From Sclerodactyla briareus (lineage: Eukaryota; Echinodermata; Holothuroidea; Dendrochirotida; Sclerodactylidae), in the NCBI GenBank assembly GCA_026419785.1, contig JAODTK010003887.1:302725-366724 (forward strand): a stretch of DNA of 64,000 nt. Reading direction: 5' to 3'. Below, piece after piece: positions 23,701 through 37,062 of the stretch (position 1 is the first letter of the stretch; each line of letters opens with the position of its first letter). The position numbers and the translations under genes were made by a program. The notes beneath the pieces were generated by a model. That model did not search any database, was not told the origin of the DNA, and saw nothing but the letters and a program-made list of their open reading frames with translations.

Positions 23701-25699
23701 GGTTGTCCGCCCCCAAACTAAATTCGGTTTATATAGCGCGCAATAAGTATACAACGTTACATATGGCGAACGGATGAGGGCCGAGATCGCAAGTTTGCAA
23801 CAAGCAAAGAATGTAGGCACAGGCCTACTTCTGTCTGGGGGGTCAATAACCAGTAATTTTCCGTGAAGTGCCGCAGTCTAAATACCACATTGTCCACCGA
23901 GTGTGTTTTCCACACTGATGTCTATTGCCCGGCCGCGACTGTCTGAATGCATGGATATTTACCTTCCCGCGAAAATAGCGAGAACTGACTGACTGGTAAC
24001 ATTGAAAAATAATTTACTAACGGTCAAATACGCTGAAAAGTTCGTTCATTTAGTACCGCTAACATTGTGTCGTACTTCCGGCTAAGAAGAAACAAGATCT
24101 GCTTGAAAAGCATTAGCTGACGTATTCACAAGGAAAATTCCTGGTACTCTGTCAACGTTCGGCTCAAAAAATGTCGTTTCCTCCTGAAAAAGAGCGATGA
24201 GTGTCATGATGTATGTATTGTAACCTATCTTGCCGCGAAGAAAACACCTCAGCTTCGCAACAAACGTATGTATATGATCATAATACCGGCCTCGCTCTCT
24301 ACGACACTTCAATCAAATAATTATATTTGGTTACGGCTGTAGTTCAGGTATTTCAACCAATTCCCTGTTGTGTCGTAACTTAGCTCTGTTCGTTTCAATT
24401 CTAAGCGCCCTATTTATTTAGTGAATGAACCACCCCGACAACCACCCACTGCCATCCTATAGCCCTTTTTATACGGGGTGCGATCTCGTTTACAAGTAAG
24501 AGCAACTATATCACCGTCACGGTCCGATGCTCTCTGTTCAGTTACGTCGTTTGGTTAATAGGCAATGCTTGGTCTAATACAAGCGCCTTAGGCAGGCCTT
24601 TATAGTAGTAACATCCACTCCCGCGAATTCGTTGTTGACCATATACTATCTCTGACTCTGGCACTGCGGTGTATCTACTTTCGGTGCTCTCGATGGCGCT
24701 ACTCGAAAGTCTCTAGTGGGGATCCTCGATGTGTATGTCTTTTAGAACGAGAGAGGCTACGTAGTCAGACAATGATCTCAGTTCAAACACGAGTACCTTC
24801 ATTTCGGTCGAGTCCCGGTTAATTGTGTTCTTTTAGTTAATTATGCTAAACTCACCTGTAATCACGCTTTCTAATATTTGCCACACGCGCGCGTGGTGAG
24901 TAAACCACGGAATACGCCGACATATTTTTTATAATTATCAGATTATGGTTTTGAATTACCTATATCAGGAGGGTATATCGCAGAAAAAATCACAATAAGT
25001 TCGCACCTTTTGCATTGGAGATTGTCAATGTCTGACGTCATGGTCCCCATAAGTTAAGGAGAACCCATCTCTGTTCACATCATCAGGAAAATGCTCTACA
25101 ATTTCCCGGCATTGTTTCACACAATGGAGCCAACTACATGGTGGAAAATACAGACATAATGCCTGGCTGAGAGAGGTAAGTGCACTTTCTTGCAAATCCA
25201 AATAGTGGAGGCTGCATATAACCAAGTGATAAAATGAAGAAGTTATTCATGACGGCATTCCCAAATTTCTCTTGTAGGCGATCTTCAGTCATTTACCACT
25301 TGTAAAACATATGATCTTAGAGCGTTATGTAACTTGAATTCCCGCGTCGCTGAATAATTGCATGACCTAACCGACCATTGTTCAATAGATGCTATAAAGT
25401 TCGGTCAATGTGAGTAAATTGTCATTGGGCAAACAGAGCAATGGTGCATTTAAAGAAATGTGTCAGTCTAATCACGACGTACATACAATTTCCGTTATGG
25501 AGTATGAGGCTTTTGAAGTGGTGCGTTTAGGTTGTACGCGCATATAAGAAGAAAAATCCTCTTGCAATAATGAAGGATGCCCCGCACTTGCAGCCATCCT
25601 CCAAATTAATTCTTCATTTCCTATTGAAATTACACGATAAATGCTCAATTGATAACTAATAAAAGTTCCATTCACTAAAATACGGAGGAAAATAAACTT
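23701..25699. other. No gene seen
   Basis: GGTTTATATAGCGCGCAATAA near 23725 echoes the GCGCTTT-type repeats. Otherwise unremarkable. Confidence 0.5.
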
Positions 25700-26025
25700 C
25701 AACGATATTGAAAATGAATGCCATCGTTCGATACCCCTTCACAGAAAACTTCAGTCAGAATTACAACTCTCAAATAATTTCTATTTTGGAGAAAATAGTG
25801 TTCAGACCGCGAATCTTCAAAAAAGAGCCGGCCGGCCGTAACAAAAGTATTCGTTTCGCCACAGGGACCCATCACGAAATTACGAATTTTGACCTAATAC
25901 TATGGTTTAACAGGTTTTTTTTTTTTTTCAATCGTAGATTTTATATCAGTAAATACCATAGATTACTACAGTATGGGTAGCTTCAGGCTGGAAAGGAGGA
26001 CATGAAATAAAGGCTGTATGAAGCA
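25700..26025 (-). repeat. Dispersed repeat, member B of an inverted pair
   Basis: Reverse-complemented, it reads TTTATTTCATGTCCTCCTTT, ACTGTAGTAATCTATGGTAT, ATAGTATTAGGTCAAAATTC, GGTCCCTGTGGCGAAACGAA, GTATCGAACGATGGCATTCA, as in the copy at 3.5 kb. It contains a run of 13 T (25916-25928) and a GGCCGGCCG block. Confidence 0.75.
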
Positions 26026-29000
26026 TACGGAGAGTTAAAAGGGGATAACTGTAGTCAGGGCTGTGTGTGCAGTGGTTAGTATTAATCTCATGGAGAATGG
26101 CAGTAGAAACTCATGAAGATTGTCGAGGTTTATAACACAAAATCAACTAAATATATAACCCACCATCTGTGTTCTTCACCTGTTACGTCACACATTATAG
26201 CTGACTGGGACTCTCACTAGCAGTTCCCCCCCCCCCCCCCCCATGATATCACATCTGTTGAAGCGAAACCTGCAGTCGTCCTCTAATGTTCAAAGGACTT
26301 GGCATCCGGTTTTATCGAATCCACGAGAATTCAACTGACCAAATGTAGGAGGAATTCAACATGTGCTGTTTGAGTGGCAAGGAGTTACATGATGCTATTT
26401 TGCAATAGTCACGAGAGTAGCTGAGTAGCGAGGTAGGCTATATATATTTAAGAAGGAATTTGACTAATTTCTCCTTTGGAATACAGCCTTTTACAAATTC
26501 CTGTTTTGATAGTGTCGTAAACTTTTCAAAAATCTATATGTTTTGTGCCGGCCGACATTCCCCCACCCCTCTTCTCCGTTGGTACTAAACGTACCCGGCT
26601 GGGATTTAGATTCCCCCAATTTACAATGTACTAACAAATGTCTGTCATAGTAAGTCAAGTTTACAAATCCCTAGGTCTCCTAATACATACACTGTATAAA
26701 ACGTAGTATACTAAATAGTGGGTAGATGAGGTGTAAATACCCTAGTTAATATTCATGATATGATATTTAGACCGAGTGATGGCGATACCGGCGAATCGAA
26801 CAAGATAGACGCTAATACAGAAGAATTGCGTGGAGGTGGAAATGTTTAAAATGTATCTAGGAAGAGACGATTTGAATGCTGATTGGACTCAGCGACAACC
26901 AAACACGATGAGCTTCGAGAGGGTTACTAGAATTGGTCAGTTGGTTGCATAACTTTCGCAACGCCGCTATCAGTGGAATGCGCCATGGGTGTCGAATAAA
27001 CTGATTGGGCAGGCCTGCGGTTTAGTCACGATTTTCCTTCTGTTTTTTTTCGTCACGCGCAACGAAATCTAAATAATGGGTAATCATGGTAATCAGGATG
27101 AAGGGATCCAATGACTGTGATGGAAAGAGTGTTGGTGGCTCTGAATTAGACGAAAAGAGTCCTCGGATTTGGCCGGTTGAACAGTCTCGCAAGCCTCTGG
27201 CTACTCTGCTATCAAACGGGTAATCTTTAATATATTACGATTGCTGCGAGTCTGTAGACAGGGTGTTATTCCATTTTGGTTCCATGTTGTCGGTATTGTT
27301 GGGAAATGTGTACGTATTCATCACTACTTACGGAGACTATATATCCGAGCACACTCTACTGTCCAAAACACATAATTTAGTAGGGACACATAGGTATTTA
27401 GCTATGAAATTCATCCGCCGAAATGGTTATAAACATTATCTATATATTATTTTGAGGTACATCTGCTGCTTTGTGGGAAGTTAATGCGGATATGCTTTCG
27501 ACTTCATCTGAGGGGGTTAGTCAAAGTACAAACTCATTTCATGGAAATTGGTCCACTTTTGGCTGTTTTGAAAAGTCATGGACTAAAATAGGCCTCGTGA
27601 GTGTCTGTCGCAAATCGAGTCCGAAAATCCCATTCTAAAATAGACCCCCTACTAGCTCAAAATCTACATGGTCATGGTACAACGAATTGCACATCGTTGG
27701 AATAAGTAGACTCTCTGCTTCACTGCATGTTATGGCGTTTTCCGAGGTAAAACCTCTGGAGGTGCCTGGATGGCTGATACGGACCAATTTACTGTGTAAG
27801 TCAAGTGGGAAGTGATACTCGTGTGCCACCATTACCACGTTCCGCAATAGAATTGGAGTTAGGGTGGCGCGCTGCAAGAATTGATGTAGGCATTACAACC
27901 CGATGCGAGAGGCCCCAGGAAAGGAGAGAGCTTTCCTAAAAAAATAATTAAAACCAGGATACAGACACCTGCCGGACTGATTCATCCAACACTTCGTTCT
28001 CTCCCTGCAAAAAAATTGGACGTTTAGAGTTAGTGTTAAGGTTAAGTCAAGTGTCAGTCTAAACAAGGAACGCCATAATATCAAGTTCAGGAATGTGATA
28101 ATCACAACCCACCGTCATCACCATCGTCAAAAAATGAACAATTGTATCATCACTCGTGTCATCGTTGCCAACGTCATCCTGTACAATTATTATTTCCATC
28201 TTCATAATCATTATGTTGTTTTGGGTATAATCTTACACACTTCTGTCCCGTCCACCGCGGACGTCGCCACTATCATTTGCTCTGGATAACTTCAGCCACC
28301 ACTCCGAGGATGCTCCCTGGAGCGTTACGCGACGTCACCACCGCGAGTGTGCGTACAGGGACATCTCCTGGTTTATTTCCGAGAAGGCAGATAGTGGTCC
28401 ACTGGTCGCGCGTGTAACGGGCCTTCCCGGTTCAAGGTCCTAAATATGGGGGCCGGTTCGTCTCAAACACTATAATGAATACGTGACATATCTGAGTCGT
28501 CATTCTGTCCACGTGACTTCCAACCCAGCGATCTTTATTGCTTGGTATCGAATACGGTATATCGTCACTATAAAGTCATCGCAAATTCGTTTGCCGATAC
28601 ACTGTGGTTACGATTGTTTTTGGAATGGGTCCTGTTCCTTCCATATTGGCCCTGTGATGCGAGATATTTTTTGCCTTTTAAACAGATAAAACATGCCGTA
28701 TGATCTGTAGTAAACCCCCCTCCCCCCCCCTTGGTAATAACGCGCCCCCCCCCCTTGGGACACATTCCATTGAATTGAGGAAGCTATTTCCCAAGTAACG
28801 ATGCCAAATTAGTCCTTGAACATGCTGTACACAAATGTATAGTGTTTGGGGAAGTAGGCTACACCGTGTAGTATAGGAAATTTTAGAAGCCTATACTGCA
28901 ATATTAATATTTTGCCTTAGAAAATTACCCTCAAACAATCGCTCCGCTCTTTGAAAATGTAACGCTCCACGGGCCGTTTATTACAAATTATACTGGTGTG

Positions 29001-29739
29001 TGACCAAAGGCAGAAGGAACCTATGCAACCCTTATTGTGTATATGTGTATGAGTGTGTATATGACGCTTCTTGTAAGAACACAAGCATCCATTTAGGGTC
29101 AGTTATGGCATGTAGGATGCAGTTATGAAGAGCCAGTCACTCGGGGTGATCAGAGGTTTGCCTCAGACGCAATTTTTAAAGGTTGTCAATCAACTTCCTG
29201 AATTCAGTGGGTTGTCTGTCATTATCACACAACGATGATGACCCACTTCCCTCCTTCGTAAATTTGCACAATCAATCTGTTCTTTTTGTCATTCAATTTA
29301 AGCTTGCCATAGGCTTTCGGTTTTAACCATCCCCTCGGCACAATCGCAGATATAAATGTCCTAAGTAAACCCCCAAAACAACAGCCATATGCGGGACGGT
29401 GCCACGCCCCTTCCCTCGAAATTACGAATTCTCATCAGTGCTACAATATTTATCCCCTCAATTGGGACAGCTAACATCAACTGACAGAAAATCGAGATTT
29501 TTTTCCACCCCCATCCCCCACTTCCTTGATAATGACCATTCAGCGAAATTAATCAATGGCTGGAGCCAATGGTTTATATGGGCTTTGTTAATTCTTTGCA
29601 GCATGTTAATTGAAGGAACTTGAAACTGATTCATTCGGTAATTAATTTCACAGTTGAATGGAAGTACGAGTAATAGCTTCCTGAGTTAATTATAATCCCC
29701 GCAACACTGGAAGTGTCCGGAGTATTATGGTTTTGGCCG
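26026..29739. other. No gene seen
   Basis: Contains a run of 17 C (26226-26242) and several shorter C runs near 28715-28755. No coding pattern. Confidence 0.5.
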
Positions 29740-29815
29740 TGTCCACGCCGTCCTCCGCCGCTGCCGCGCCCCGTCTCCGCGCCGCCGTCTCCGCCGCCGC
29801 CGCCGCCGGAAACAT
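29740..29815 (+). repeat. CCG-rich GC island
   Basis: About 75 bases of CCG/CGC triplets (ending in six CCG) in an otherwise AT-rich stretch. In one frame it would give an Ala-rich run. It may be a decayed CpG-rich promoter or simple repeat; there is no other sign of a gene start. Confidence 0.6.
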
Positions 29816-29964
29816 ATTAGGCGTTATGCTCTCACTCTTCAACACTTTATCCGTTGACACAAACTTGTTTACACCTTCCTGTATGAGTAAATCTCGGATA
29901 ATTTCGACAATGGGCCTTCTATCGTAATTTGCTGCCCTCTATTTTGCAGTTTTCTGCACAATTT

Positions 29965-30545
29965 TCAAGTTTGTGCTATTTACACGAAACGTGTGGAGGG
30001 GTAGTTGGGGTTTGGACCGAAAAACAAAATGACAACAATTTCAAGGTTATGCGAGGTCAAGTTTGCCTTTCTTTGGCCAGTAGCCTAATTATCATAATGT
30101 ACTGTGATATTTCAAACTCATTGGATTTTCATGAAACTTGGGGTGATAGGGCCAACTATCAGTGCCGGATGAATTTTCCTAATGTGGCCCGAGTCACTGG
30201 AGGTTATCTTGCATACTATTTGCATAATAGTTGGCCCAATCAGCTTAGCAATTTATCCACTTTGTGGAATTCTCCCGAAACTTGGTGAGTAGGGAACTTC
30301 TCAACAGTCCGATAAATTTATTCAATTGCGTTAAAATCACCGAAGGCCATTACGTGTGTTTAATTTACATATTCGTTAGCATAATTCATAATACTTAAAT
30401 GCATTATTTTCTCACTTTTAGAGATTTTTGACGAAACTTGTGGATAGGACCTACTACCATCCCTGATAAATTTTGTTTCAATAGCCTCAAGATCACTGAG
30501 GGTAAATTTCGTGGGAACTAATTTGCATTTAGTTGTCCTGATCAG
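29965..30545 (+). repeat. Diverged tandem repeat, about 150-bp period, 4 units
   Basis: GAAAC(T/G)TG(T/G)GG blocks recur near 29980, 30135, 30277 and 30434, each followed by a GATAAATTT- or GATGAATTT-like block and then CACTGAGG/CACCGAAGG. The region continues directly into the 605-bp array and probably shares its origin. No gene is seen. Confidence 0.65.
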
Positions 30546-30569
30546 TCACATGAGAGTTAATACTTTTTT

Positions 30570-32235
30570 CGCAATAAACATTGGACCTGTTTCATTGTAA
30601 TGTCAATATGCTTCTAAGGAGAGGATGGCATCACATGGAAGTGGTCACATTTTTTCATAAAAAACCGCCATGTCAATTGAAGGTCAGTCGCTGGTCACTG
30701 TAGGGGTCAAAAATGATTTTAGTACCTTTTCCGCAATAGCAGTGGGTGTGTGTTTTCCTCAGAATGCAAAAGCTCCTAGGAGTGGATGTACAACAATGAG
30801 AGGAACAATTGCCTCATAAAAACTGCATATCATTAAAGGGTCAATGCGAGTCACTTAGGGGTAAAAACTGTTTTTTGGCTATAATCGAGAATTGAATATC
30901 TGCGAGGTCTGGATGTTCACCATTGTGATATAATTGTTGACCTGCATGAGGTGGCCCTCTGACCTGAATTTGACCTCTGTCGGGGTGGTCCTGTGGTTAA
31001 AGGTCGAATCTTGAATAAATGTGCCTAATTAAGGAGTTTTACGGGCAAAAGAAAATAGAAACTGGTAGTTTTTGGATATGTTGATAGAGCTTTGTGTTGC
31101 TTTATGGAGGGAAAACTCCCGCTTCGATCCGGACACTTACTTTGGTATTATAAGGGGTCCAGTTTTATACTTTTTCGCAATAACATTGGACATGTTCATT
31201 GGGAAGCAATATGCTTCAGAGTGTGAATGCATCACATGAGTGTAACCAAGTTTTCATAAAAACCGCCTGTCATTGAATGGTCATTAAGGTCCATTAGGGG
31301 TCAAAACTGATTTTAGTACTTTACGGCAATAGCACTGGGTGTGGTTCATCAAATGCCAAACTGCTCTTAGGAGTGGATTATCACATGGAAGTAACAATTC
31401 TCATAAAATCTGTCATATCATTGAAGGTCTTCAAAGTTCACTTAGGGGTCAAAAACTGTTTTTTGGCTATAAATCGGAGAATTGAATATCTGCGAAGCTG
31501 GTGGTTTCACCATTGTGATATAAATTGTGCCCTGCATGTGTGTGACCTCGGACCTGAATGTGACCTCTGTCGGGTGTTGGATCATGTGGTTGAAGTCGAA
31601 TCCGTTGAATAAATGTGCGGTATTTAAGGCGTTTCTTGCAAAAAAAATAGAAACGGTTTTTTTGGATATGTACTAGAGCTTTGTGTGCTTTAATGGAGGG
31701 AAACAACTCCCCTTCGAATCGGACCCTTAACTTTGGTAGTTCTAAGGGGTCCAAGTCATTTTAATAAAATACCGCTTTCGCGCAATAACATTGGACATTT
31801 GTTCATTGGAATGCAATAGCTTTCTGAGTGATGCATCAACATGGATTGGGACAATTTTCATAAAAACCGCCATGTCTTGAGGTCTTCAAGGTCACTTAGG
31901 GTTCAAACTGTTTTAGTACTTTTACGCAATACGCACTGGGTGTGTTCATCAGAATGCAAAATGCTCCTAGTGTGGCTGTAATCACAGGGAGAGTAACAAT
32001 CTCATAAAAAACTGTCTATATTACCCTTGAAGTGTCATTCGAGTCACTTATGGGTCAAAAACTGTTTTTTTGCCTATTCGGAGAATTGAATATCTGCCGT
32101 AAGGCTGGATGGTGCACCATTGTGATTTAAAATTGTTGACCGCATGTTGTGACCTCTGACCTGAATTGACCTCTGTCCGGGTGGTCTGTGGTTAAAGGTC
32201 GAATCTTGAATAAATGTGCTTATTTACGGACGCAC
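30570..32235 (+). repeat. 605-bp tandem repeat, about 2.7 units
   Basis: Unit starts marked by TCGCAATAA(A)CATTGGAC lie at about 30570, 31176 and 31781. Each unit is itself built from two related parts of roughly 160 bp (CCGCCATGTCATTGAAGGTC and CTGTCATATCATTGAAGGTC versions, each followed by CACTTAGGGGTCAAAA) plus a part with TTGACCTCTGTCGG and GAATCTTGAATAAATGTG. The three copies differ chiefly by single-base gaps, many in homopolymers, which looks more like read error than evolution. Confidence 0.85.
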
Positions 32236-32579
32236 CTGTCGTTTCTAACCAAAATGGGGGTCTTTATGGGGGTGTTAATACTTCTTACTTCTTCACAATG
32301 ATTGCTCGAAAGCGTGGGATATAAACGTGGGCGTTTTTACCCGCCTAACATGTCTATAGCAATAAACTACTTAATCCTAAACGTATGGTCTCTGCTCCAA
32401 TCACTTCAACAAGGAAAGCGTTGAAATTCTCAGCATGAACGCTCGGACACCCTTTTTTGATTCCTTGATGATGTTCAAGAGAATTCTATGGCGTCTTGAA
32501 CAGAGGGCGTATGTTTCATGTATGTTGTGTGTGGTGTGTGTATGTGATGCAAACTTGCAAACAAGATATTTTCGACCCC

Positions 32580-34340
32580 ACCTGGATGGGTGAAGCTCAT
32601 AACTTGGATGTGTGTTCCTCATGATGGTTTGTGGGTCAGGTCAGAGGTCATCTGAGTCACCATGAGGTCAAAGTCGGAAAAGTTTGTAAACACGATAAGC
32701 CCATAATGCTTGGTCTGATCGGTTGGAATTTGGTGTGTAGCTTCCTTTGGAGACTTCGGGACCCTATTGTTTTCGTTTTTTTCTTCAATATAGATCCTGA
32801 ATTTGTTATAGTTTTAAAAATTGTGAAGAATCGATATTTTGGTCAACTTGGCTTATAAACACGGTAACGGAACCCACCTAATGGAATGAATTAATATACT
32901 GTGGTAGTGAGTTCCCCATGATGGTACTGAGCCCTATTGTTTTGGGGGCAGGCGGAGGTCATTTGATGTCCCAGAGGTAAAAGTCCTAAAACCTTGTACA
33001 TAGTCGCGATGGTTTGGTTCCAATCAAGTTTGAAATTTGGGTGTGTAGTTGTTCTTCTAGGGAGTATAGGAACCCCTTTTTGTTTCCTTTCAAAATATAA
33101 ATTGGTGAAAATAAATATTTTTTTCGGCACATTCAGCTTCTGAACCGTAACTCTACCCCACCTAGATGAATGATTGCTCATATTTGAATATGTGTTTTCA
33201 CCATGATGAGTAAATGAACCCTGTTGTCTGGGGTCAGTTCCGTGGGCTACCGTCGGTCACCGCAGACCGAGGCATAAAATCCTTGTAAACTTGGAAAATA
33301 AGTCTGCATGTCTGACCAGTTGGAATTAGGTCAGTGTGTGGCTTCTTTATTAAGAGCAAAGGTACCCTGTAGTAGCCATTTGTGGGAGAATAATATTTTG
33401 GCGATACAGCTTGTAACATGGATAACTTGGCCCCACTTAGATGGATGAAGCCTCATACTTGGTATGTGGTGTTTTTCCCATGATACTACATGATGGCATT
33501 ATTTTGGCGTCAGATGAGAGTTTGGAAGTTGGAAAATCCTTTGAAATTGATAAAATTTAACATGCTTGGTCCGATTATTAATGTTGAAATTTAGTGAGTG
33601 AGCTCTTATTAGGAGTACATGAACCCTATTGCTTGATGATGATAGTGTATTTTCTCTTTTGGAAAATGGGAAAATTTGTCACACATGTCATATGTGCCAC
33701 AATAAGCTGGTACATTTTGCCATTTAGTACTAGGACTGGCCATAGGTTATCAGAAATGAGGTCAAGGGAATCACTAAGCCTTTTGGCTTTCTCGTTCTTT
33801 TATTCCGTGACGGCGTCAGAGAAATTATGCAGTCATGGACGTGTGTATGCGTGTGTAGATGTGTCGGTACGTATGGACGCCCTTTGTAAACACGATAATC
33901 AACCCACAGGATGAATACCATACCATGCTTGGTATGTGTGCTCCATGATGAGAACATGAACTCTGTAGTTTTGGGGTCAGGTCTGAGAACCAGAGGTCAA
34001 AGTCTGAAAAACTTTGTAAACACGATTAAGTCCGCATTGTCGGTTTCGATCGCTGAAATTGGTGGGTAGCTCCATGCGGGGAGTACAATAACCCTATTGT
34101 TTGTTTGTTTTTATGTTTTAAGGTAGGCTACTCAGAGTCCATTTTTGGTCGAAAATAGAAAACGTGAAGAAAAAAAATTGATATTTTGCCCGTAATTAAG
34201 TTCGTGAACATGATTGGTTGATTCGAGTCCCCCAGATGGATGATGCTCGTATTTGGTATGTGTGCTCCCAATTGATGAGTACATGGGACCTTTGGTATGG
34301 GGCAAGGTTCGAGGTCACCTGAGATCACCGCAGGCCACGC
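32580..34340 (+). repeat. Tandem-core repeat array, about 290-bp period
   Basis: Units recur near 32583, 32873, 33161, 33431, 33899 and 34215. Each has GATGAAGCTCATACTTGGTA-like, TGTGTTCC...CATGATGAGTACATGAACCC, CCCTATTGTTTTGGGGTC, AGAGGTCA and TTGTAAACACGATAA blocks. Near 33750-33900 a tail (GGGAATCACTAAGCC) is followed by a new GT-rich cap (GGACGTGTGTATGCGTGTG) and another core, so at least two elements are joined head to tail. Units are diverged and contain many short indels. Confidence 0.8.
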
Positions 34341-35827
34341 CGAAAATCCTTGTAAACTTCAACCTTAACCTTGAACCCCTCCTCCCACTTTAAAAATGTT
34401 GGCATTTCACAGGTGGGCCTTAGATGCAGTCGGATGCATTATTACACTCCTAAACACTCACTTTGTTCCATAAATAATTTTGTATCTTCACTTCCTCAAT
34501 CGACTGTACTGACTCCATGGGCAGTAAGTAGTCTCTTCTTTGGGAGTTGGTGTAATTTTTACCTAACAGCGGACCGCAACCTAGGCATACGGTGACCATT
34601 CCTTTTTAGGGACCGACAAATTTTGCCCGAATTTTTCAGGTGGGTCACCGGACTGGTACTGCGCGGAAAAATTTTGCATGTTTTCGGGCATTTTATTATA
34701 ATTTGGCCAGTCCACGCAGAGGAATTCGAAGATTCGCGGCCATGTTGTTTTTTTTTAACTTTTGCCTTTTTCGCTGCCAAAATTTCACGAATTTTTGTCA
34801 TTTTTGCCCCCGAATTTTCATCTCTAGAAAAATGTGTACGGCAGTCTTTCCCCCTGCCCCCTACCCCCCCCCGCCCGGTTGTAAAAATATTTTGCATTTT
34901 CACCTGTCCTTAGATGCGATTTCCTGCTCTGAATCTTGTAAAGTTTTTTCTGCCAAAATGTGCTGAGCAATGGCATGTGTGAGTGCCCATCGTTTTTAAC
35001 TTGTCGAATCTCACGTTTCACTGGAACGTCAAGATCCTCCAGTCATTCCATACTGGGCCCTCAGTTCATAATTTTTTCTTGCCACGTCCCGTTCCTTCCG
35101 CTGTAACATCTTTAAAACGATCGCCCGAAAATCATACGTTTCTCGAATTTCATTGAATTGAGTTTCACAGAGGACGGGACCGGTACGTTAAATACACCTA
35201 AGGAATTGCGTGCGAGGCGCGCTAAAAACTTTTGCACAATTTTGTTACATTTAATTAAAAACTCGCCTCATCTTTCCTGAAATTTCGCATTGTCGGTTTG
35301 AAAATTATGATCAATTTCTGTCTATTTTCTCTCATTTCTCAATTTTTTTTATATCCCTTCACTGTCTCATTTTGGGTCATGTGAACTTCTTTTGTCCTAA
35401 TGGGAGGCTGAGCTTCCTCCCGTATGTCCACGCCTTCAGCTGCCTAACCAGGACGCTATTGTATATATTTTTAGTCCCATGCAAGAATTATTATAACATT
35501 GCACTAGGCCTATTGTAAAAAATGCTGAGGTCAATTTGCCAGTTTTTTACAAAGCTATTTCCGCATTGGATGTACGTGAATCTAATTCCTAATCAGAACA
35601 ATATTGATTGCTCTATAATGCCGACAGCCAATCACGGAGGTCGCTGTAAATAGAGTGTGTTAATGACGAAAATAGTATTATTATTGCGAAATTTGTGACA
35701 ATTGAAATTGGGGGGGTGGGGCGGGTTGAATGGTGCCTTCGATTTCGAAGATGTTCGGTAAATGTCAGTTAGTCAATCAGTTTGGAGGAAAAAGTGATGT
35801 GAAAAGCTGTTCAGATGGGAGTAGGCA
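34341..35827. other. No gene seen; G/C-run and T-rich repeat-like sequence
   Basis: TTTTTCAGGTGGGTCACCG, TGCATGTTTTCGGGCATTTT and CCCCTGCCCCCTACCCCCCC (34620-34880) resemble parts of the G-rich stretch at 48.87-48.95 kb, suggesting a shared old repeat. No gene. Confidence 0.45.
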
Positions 35828-35975
35828 CAGGGATGTACTCGAGACCGGTCTCGGTTCTTGAAATTATTCTGAATAACTGGGACTCGGTCTCGACTTTCGA
35901 GACCGAGCACGCTATACAGTGTAGACTCAAGATGTGAGGCTGGTCTCGGGTATCGGCCTATCCGGTCTCGTTTTG
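35828..35975 (+). mobile_element. Probable hAT-type end with repeated GGTCTCGA motifs
   Basis: It starts CAGGGATGTACTCGAGACCG and carries several GAGACCG / CGGTCTCG repeats in both orientations (GACTCGGTCTCGACTTTCGA, GAGACCGAGC, CCGGTCTCG). CAGGGATG ends with subterminal GGTCTCG repeats are known from animal hAT elements. No opposite end is found, so it is a fragment. Confidence 0.45.
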
Positions 35976-36479
35976 TTGTGATTTTTTGTTGTTTTGATTG
36001 AGTTAGTTATATGGAATTCAGTTTTTTGGAACGTTTGAAGAATACATATAGTCTTCAGGAAAACGCGGTTTGACACAAATATGCTCTATACTTGGCATTT
36101 GTGCAAACGCTAGAAAAAAAAAACGCGCGCGAAGCGGCGCAAAAAAAGGCGGGATAGAGCGAAAATTTTTATGCGGTCCAAGGTACAGTGAATTGGAGGA
36201 ACGTCTCCTGGACCAGCAGCTCATCGAAGGAAGTCAATTCAGAGTGTGAGTCGAGTCAATGGGCCGGATTATTGTGGCGAATCCTATGCAATTTCAGCTA
36301 CTGTAGAATGTGTAAAGTGATTCGGGGGGGGGGGACGTTGTCCCCGTCCCCCCAGGATTGACGCCATGGGTTAGTTAATATGTTTCTTGTTATCACAGTC
36401 GAAACATTCAGTCCTTCAAATCCCAAATTAAAAAAAATGAAAAAAACATATTTTCACAATATCCAAGGATGAAAAAATT

Positions 36480-36970
36480 CAAGTTTCCCCCCTGAAAATC
36501 CACATTTTTGACAATTCTCGGCTGATTGATGGAACCATTTGTTAATTTTTTGGTCTTTTCATCAAGTTACAAAGTTGGAATCATTCAGCCTTGGAATCCG
36601 TGATATCTTGAAAAAAATATGAAGGAATGTTTGAAAATGGGGAAAATGTCCCGGAATGTGTTTTTCACCTTAAATTTCACAATTTTACCTAATTTGAGGG
36701 GAGGAGAAAGAAGGAAATTTGATTTTGTGAATATTCAGGCGTATGTAAAATTTAACGATGTCAGACCACTTCCCAAATGCAAAAAAAAAAAAAAATCGCG
36801 AAAACAACCATCAAACGCAAACTCGTGCACGGATAGACGCAGACGCAATACAGGGACACCTTCTCGCGTGCACTCCAAGCTGGGACCACCCCATCATTGG
36901 GCACCTCAGTGGATAGTTAATAATAATCACAATTGTAACTATAGAAACCGTGCTTATGGCGACCGCAGCA
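36480..36970 (+). repeat. CA-rich dispersed element, copy 2
   Basis: It starts with a ~160-bp core part (AATCATTCAGCCTTGGAATC, GATATCTTGAAAAAAATATG), passes a run of 15 A followed by TCGCGAAAAC, and reaches ACCTTCTCGCGTGCACTCC and CTCAGTGGATAGTTAATAAT. The CA stretch is degraded to GACGCAGACGCAATACAGGG. It directly abuts the SINE head on its right. Confidence 0.65.
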
Positions 36971-36975
36971 CTAAA

Positions 36976-37062
36976 CCCAGTTGTTGGCATAATCTGTAGA
37001 GCGTCGGCCTTCCCGCCCGGGAACCGGGGTCGAATTCCGGTCGGTCATATCAAATAATTTAA
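36976..37062 (+). mobile_element. SINE 5' part (tRNA head), split from its body
   Basis: A tRNA-like head with GTTGGCATAATCTGTAGAGC and GGGGTCGAATTCCGG, very close to the head of the SINE at 41.66 kb (shared GTAGAGCGTCGGCCTTCC). After TCATATCAAATAATTT the match stops and a different repeat begins; the body resumes at 37.81 kb. It is not a functional tRNA gene: the acceptor stem does not close. Confidence 0.7.

Noticed and set aside
36976-37048. tRNA gene
   Set aside because: A- and B-box-like blocks are present but the stems do not pair, and the same head occurs in the SINE at 41.66 kb.
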